A stretch of DNA of 64,000 bases from Acidimicrobiaceae bacterium (lineage in GTDB: Bacteria > Actinomycetota > Acidimicrobiia > Acidimicrobiales > Aldehydirespiratoraceae). The translations under genes were made by a program, and so were the position numbers. Each line of letters starts with the position of its first letter. Position 1 is the stretch's first letter. The stretch spans positions 1-64,000 of the forward strand of contig JAPPMP010000046.1 in NCBI GenBank assembly GCA_028819005.1, read 5' to 3'. Positions 60,546-64,000 of this stretch are shown here, one piece after another. The notes below the pieces were generated by a model. It searched no databases. It saw only the letters and a list, made by a program, of their open reading frames with translations, and was not told the DNA's origin.

Positions 60546-62240
60546 GTGAAGAAGTACCTGGGTTCTGTGGTTGCGGGGCAGGATGTCCGACTCCTCGGCG
60601 CATCGGTCGCGATCGGCGTGATCGTCGCGGTGGTGGTCGCCCTGTTCGAAACGCTGACCGAGTCAGTGCTGCTCCATTGGCTGTTCGATCAATCACTCGT
60701 TGTCCTGGTGACGGCCCCCGTGGTCGGCATCCTCGTCGCCAACGCCGTGCTTGTTTGGATCGGTCGGGGAACCAGCGGAGCAACCTCCGACGAGTACATC
60801 CGGGCCTTCCACGAGCGGCACCCCCGTCTGCCGATCATCCATCTTCCCGGCAAGTTGTTGGCCGGTGTCGCAACCATCGGCATGGGCGGGGCCGTCGGCA
60901 TGGAGGGCCCCTCGATCTACGCCGGGTCTTCAATCGGACTTTGGGTCCATGAGAAGACCGGTTCCTTCCTACGACGCGACAAGGCCCGACTGCTGCTCAC
61001 TGCCGGGGCAGCCGCGGGTATAGCAGCGGTCTTCAAAGCCCCTGCCACGGGGGTGATCTTTGCGATGGAGGCTCCCTATCGCGAAGACGTCACACCACAA
61101 GCCCTGTTGCCGTCGTTGCTGGCCTCCGCAGCCGGCTATGTCACCTTCGTTTCCCTGGTTGGAACCGAGCCGGTCGTCCCGTTCCTGGCAGGAGGCGGTG
61201 CTATCAGCGGCGAGGCCGCCCGTTCAGTGTTCGGAGTCGATCTGATCGACCTGGCGGGCGCGTTGGCGTTGGGAATTGCAGCCGGTCTTGGCGGTCGCGG
61301 GTTCGCCTGGCTGGTCCGGCGCAGCAAAGCCGGAGCCAAGCGGTGCTCGTTGTCGAAGAGGCTGCTCTTCGGCGGCGTCGGCTTGGCGTTGTTGGCATGG
61401 GCAGCGGAGGTGGTTTTCGAGTCCCCGCTCACGCTCGGCCCCGGCACCGAAGCGATGGCTTGGGTGGTGGGTGATCGAGGTCTGGGCCTGATCGCGTTGT
61501 TGTTCGGCCTGCGTATGGCCGCAACCATCACGACTGTCTTCGCCGGCGGCGTGGGTGGTTTGTTCATTCCTCTGGCCGCCCTGGGGGTGGTGCTCGGCGA
61601 GTTCGTAGGCCAGGCCATCGGCAAGGACGAGACGACCCTGTATCCGATCTTGGGTCTGGCGGCGTTCCTGGGCGCCGGGTATCGCGCGCCGATCGCGGCG
61701 GTGATGTTCGTGGCTGAGTCGACCGGTGGCGTCGGCAGCTTCGTGGTTCCGGCGCTCGTCGCGGCCGCGGTCAGCCAAGTCGTGGCGGGCCCGTCCTCGG
61801 TGGCGGACTATCAGCGCTCGGTTCGCCTCGGCCACCTCGAACGGCGGTTCACGCTTCCGCTCACATCGATCCTCTCGACCGATGTGATGACGGTCCCTCC
61901 CGACGCCACCGTCTCGGAGTTCGTGTATTTCCATGTTCTGGGGCGCCGCGAACGCGTGGTCCCGGTTGTTGAGGGCGGACGTTTCTTGGGGCTTGCCCGC
62001 CTCGACGACATCTCAGAACTCGATCGTGGAGAATGGGAGGAGACAGCGATCGGCGACCAGATGGCCACTGACCTGCCGGTGGGTCAACCTTCGTGGACCC
62101 TGCGCGACGCCGTAGCGGCCATGGGGGAAGCCCGGATCGACATTCTGGCGGTGACCGACGCCAGCGGCGCGTTCATCGGTGTGGTGACCGAGGACGACAT
62201 CTTGAAACTTGACGAGATCCTCGACGAGACAGGCAACTGA
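60546..62240 (+). CDS. ClC-type chloride channel/transporter with CBS domains
   Basis: 564 aa. About ten to twelve membrane helices, the anion-selectivity motif GMEGPSIYAGS (with the gating Glu), GAAAGIAAVFKAPATGVIFAM and GGVGGLFIPLAALG. The C-terminus (about 430-564) carries a CBS pair starting ILSTDVMTVPPDATVSEFV. GTG start. It could move chloride or another anion, possibly with proton exchange. Confidence 0.93.
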   Translation: MKKYLGSVVAGQDVRLLGASVAIGVIVAVVVALFETLTESVLLHWLFDQSLVVLVTAPVVGILVANAVLVWIGRGTSGATSDEYIRAFHERHPRLPIIHLPGKLLAGVATIGMGGAVGMEGPSIYAGSSIGLWVHEKTGSFLRRDKARLLLTAGAAAGIAAVFKAPATGVIFAMEAPYREDVTPQALLPSLLASAAGYVTFVSLVGTEPVVPFLAGGGAISGEAARSVFGVDLIDLAGALALGIAAGLGGRGFAWLVRRSKAGAKRCSLSKRLLFGGVGLALLAWAAEVVFESPLTLGPGTEAMAWVVGDRGLGLIALLFGLRMAATITTVFAGGVGGLFIPLAALGVVLGEFVGQAIGKDETTLYPILGLAAFLGAGYRAPIAAVMFVAESTGGVGSFVVPALVAAAVSQVVAGPSSVADYQRSVRLGHLERRFTLPLTSILSTDVMTVPPDATVSEFVYFHVLGRRERVVPVVEGGRFLGLARLDDISELDRGEWEETAIGDQMATDLPVGQPSWTLRDAVAAMGEARIDILAVTDASGAFIGVVTEDDILKLDEILDETGN

Positions 62241-62270
62241 GCGGGCGCGTCCATGCCGAAGGTCGGTCGG

Positions 62271-62513
62271 CTATTCGCCGCGTCGTGAGGAGTCCCCCAC
62301 GGGAGTGTCATCGGCGTCGTCCGCGAACTCATCAGCCCAAGCCAGATGCTCAGGTTTCAGCAGTTCGCCGCCGTCGTCATTGAGATCTTCGAGCAGTCGA
62401 TCAAAGTCGCCATCGTGTGAGCGTTTCAACTCACGGGCTTCCTCGTAACGCCTGTGTCGCCCCTTTTTCACTTTGCGAGCTCCAGTTTGACGGTGCTGAC
62501 GGTGACCTCGCAT
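62271..62513 (-). CDS. Small charged conserved protein
   Basis: 80 aa. KKGRHRRYEEARELKR is followed by an acidic half (DFDRLLEDLNDDGGELL ... WADEFADDADD). The N-terminus is uncertain: the ATG overlaps a TACAAT element, and a GTG 14 codons downstream would also work. It lies 58 nt downstream of rnd and may be cotranscribed. Confidence 0.55.
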   Translation of the reverse strand: MRGHRQHRQTGARKVKKGRHRRYEEARELKRSHDGDFDRLLEDLNDDGGELLKPEHLAWADEFADDADDTPVGDSSRRGE

Positions 62514-62571
62514 TGTATCGGTTCATCGCAGGAATCCGAAGCGAGAATACACTTTGCTGCAACTTAATTGC

Positions 62572-63732
62572 TCACGCAATCGGCTGACTTGATCGTTTTT
62601 CCAGCACGACTACGTCATTGTCGAACGCCAGTGAGGCGTTCCCGTCGACAAGGCTTCGAATGTGGTCGCCGACGAGTTTCGCCCTCCATCCCTGCGCGAG
62701 GCGGGGATCGTCGTCGCCGCGCAGGAAAGCCACCACGTCTGCTCGTGTTGCCAACAGAGCCGGATCGAGTTCGTTGTCCCTTGCGACTTGGGCTATCCAC
62801 GCGATGGCCAGCGTGACCGCTGGACGATAGTCCTTGGCGTCAGCATTGCGCTTCGGGGCCCGGGGTGGTCGCCAACCTGATTCGAGGCCCTCCTTCACCG
62901 TCTTGAGGACTTCGACGCCCTGCTGCCCATTGGCCATCCCGCGGTCTATGCCGCGGATCTTGCCGAGGGCCTTCCGGTTGGCCGGCATCGCCTGAGCGAT
63001 TGAAGCGACGGCCAGGTCGGACAACACGAACCGAACCGGCTGATTGAGCTCGGCCGCGCGACGCTCCCGCCAAGCTGCGATCGCGCGGACCACTGCCAGT
63101 GCTCGGCCCTTGAGGTGGCGGGCCTCTTTGATCCTGCTCCATGCTTCTTCGGGATCACGCGGGGCGCGATCGCGGCGCCGCATGACCTCGAACTCTGCTT
63201 CCGCCCATGAAATCCGATCACGAGCATGCAATTTCGAGGCGAGGCTGTCGTGTATCTCCAGCAGACGAGCGACGTCTGAGGCCGCATAGTCGTGCTGCGC
63301 GGCGCCGAGCGGGCGTTCGAGCCAGTCCGTGAATCGGCTGTCCTTGGCCAGTGTCATCCCCAACTCGCATTCATGCAGGAAAGCGAGCGAGGGCGTTGAA
63401 TGCCCGAGGAATCCTGCCGCGATCTGGGTGTCGAACAGTCGCTTGGGAATGGCGCCGCAGCTTTGCTCCAACACCTCGAGGTCCTGGGTGGCAGCGTGGA
63501 TGACAGCGAGGGCATCGCTGGCCATAAGCGTTTTCAAGGGTTTGAGGTCGATGGCCAGCGGATCGATGAGCACGATCTGGTCGTCCCAGGCGATCTGCAC
63601 CAGCGCGACTCTGGGCCAGTAGCTCTGTTCTCGATGAAATTCGGTGTCAAGGGCGTAGCGGTCCTGCTGACACAGGATCTCGACCGTGGCGTGCAGATCC
63701 TCGGAACGGTCGATGATCCGGTAATCGGGCAT
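62572..63732 (-). CDS. rnd: Ribonuclease D
   Basis: 386 aa. DEDDy exonuclease residues: Asp29/Glu31 in ALDTEFHRE, HAATQDLEVLE, and DYAASDVARLLEIH. An HRDC region follows (EEAWSRIKEARHLKGRALAV). It trims 3' ends of tRNA and other RNAs. The ATG at 63732 is 5 nt from a TAGCAT element at 63738-63743 on the same strand. Confidence 0.93.
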   Translation of the reverse strand: MPDYRIIDRSEDLHATVEILCQQDRYALDTEFHREQSYWPRVALVQIAWDDQIVLIDPLAIDLKPLKTLMASDALAVIHAATQDLEVLEQSCGAIPKRLFDTQIAAGFLGHSTPSLAFLHECELGMTLAKDSRFTDWLERPLGAAQHDYAASDVARLLEIHDSLASKLHARDRISWAEAEFEVMRRRDRAPRDPEEAWSRIKEARHLKGRALAVVRAIAAWRERRAAELNQPVRFVLSDLAVASIAQAMPANRKALGKIRGIDRGMANGQQGVEVLKTVKEGLESGWRPPRAPKRNADAKDYRPAVTLAIAWIAQVARDNELDPALLATRADVVAFLRGDDDPRLAQGWRAKLVGDHIRSLVDGNASLAFDNDVVVLEKRSSQPIA

Positions 63733-63759
63733 GTGGCATGCTAACCAACGCCCAAGAGA

Positions 63760-63765
63760 TAGAGT
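63760..63765 (+). promoter_or_regulatory. Leaderless -10 element of the DUF2510 protein gene
   Basis: TAGAGT, 8 nt before the GTG at 63774, back to back with the rnd element at 63738-63743 (TAGCAT on the minus strand). Confidence 0.45.
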
Positions 63766-63773
63766 TAGACCCC

Positions 63774-64000
63774 GTGCCAGAGCTGCCGCCACCGAACTGG
63801 TACACCGATCCGACAGACGAGTCGCAATACCGCTATTGGGACGGTTCGGTCTGGACTGACCATTGCGCTCCCCGCTACGCCGAGGAGACAAGAGGTCGGC
63901 TGCGTTCTGTGGGCGCGCTGCTCAGGGACTCATTCGCGTTGATGTGCCGTCAGTGGCGGGGCAACACCGTGGCTGCGCTGGTGTGGGCCGCCGGGCAGAT
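63774..64000 (+). CDS. DUF2510-domain membrane protein (3' end outside window)
   Basis: 75 codons visible. PPPNWYTDPTDESQYRYWDG followed by SVWTDH is the DUF2510 motif at the N-terminus of many actinobacterial membrane proteins. The visible end (ALVWAAGQ) may start a membrane helix. The remainder is cut off. Confidence 0.8.
   Translation, partial: MPELPPPNWYTDPTDESQYRYWDGSVWTDHCAPRYAEETRGRLRSVGALLRDSFALMCRQWRGNTVAALVWAAGQ

Overview
The window is a 64 kb, high-GC, gene-dense stretch of an actinobacterial chromosome. The strongest lineage signal is a complete Pup-proteasome locus (dop, pup, prcB, prcA, pafA, two WYL regulators, and the ATPase mpa/arc), next to tatA-tatC, a TrmI-type tRNA methyltransferase and a fused F420-biosynthesis protein FbiC. 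Many genes lack a Shine-Dalgarno sequence and instead have a TAnnnT hexamer 5-8 nt before the start codon, the leaderless arrangement known from actinobacteria. A separate trpF argues against a Streptomyces/Mycobacterium-like lineage, where PriA does that job. Acidimicrobiia is my best guess, by inference only. I found no rRNA, tRNA, CRISPR array or insertion sequence.

Layout. 1-7604 (minus strand): a defence island read right to left, with an N6-adenine methyltransferase, a C5-cytosine methyltransferase and a GHKL-ATPase/nuclease fusion in overlapping frames, then a SNF2-type helicase that runs off the left edge. 7788-9628: a GroES-like protein and an amidase. 9866-16121: hisI, trpE, ygfZ, a small monooxygenase, trpF, trpB, trpA. 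16138-25976: redox enzymes, two tandem SDRs, thioesterase, hydroxyacid dehydrogenase, AlgH protein, a SET-domain protein, a repeat-bearing unknown, crotonase and GNAT. 25979-31908: an acidic zinc-ribbon pair, a double ThyX-like protein, M20 amidohydrolase, a shortened lipid-kinase-like protein, tatC, tatA. 31972-44495: phosphodiesterase, signal peptidase, and the Pup-proteasome locus with alr and glutamate dehydrogenase between mpa and dop. 44709-49800: ferredoxin, then a tightly overlapping operon (pseudo-DacB, Lon N-domain protein, three small membrane proteins, trmI), a TetR regulator and an unknown. 49903-64000: transketolase, transaldolase, a large HepA-like SNF2 helicase with a small basic partner, fbiC, a Cys-rich protein, ClC channel, RNase D and a truncated DUF2510 protein.

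How the genes work together. The left island looks like a restriction/anti-phage module: two methyltransferases of different chemistry protect self DNA, a GHKL ATPase with a C-terminal PD-(D/E)XK-like site is the likely cutter, and the helicase may translocate or remodel DNA. In the Pup locus, Dop deamidates the C-terminal Gln of Pup, PafA ligates Pup to substrates, Mpa unfolds them and PrcAB degrades them. PafBC-type regulators sit in the same operon.

The window also carries two families of dispersed intergenic repeats, one a 55-nt element with terminal inverted repeats in three copies. Other repeats are a 16-bp tandem array that encodes the tail of alanine racemase and a partial triplication of a gene's 3' end. 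These are the most distinctive non-coding signals.
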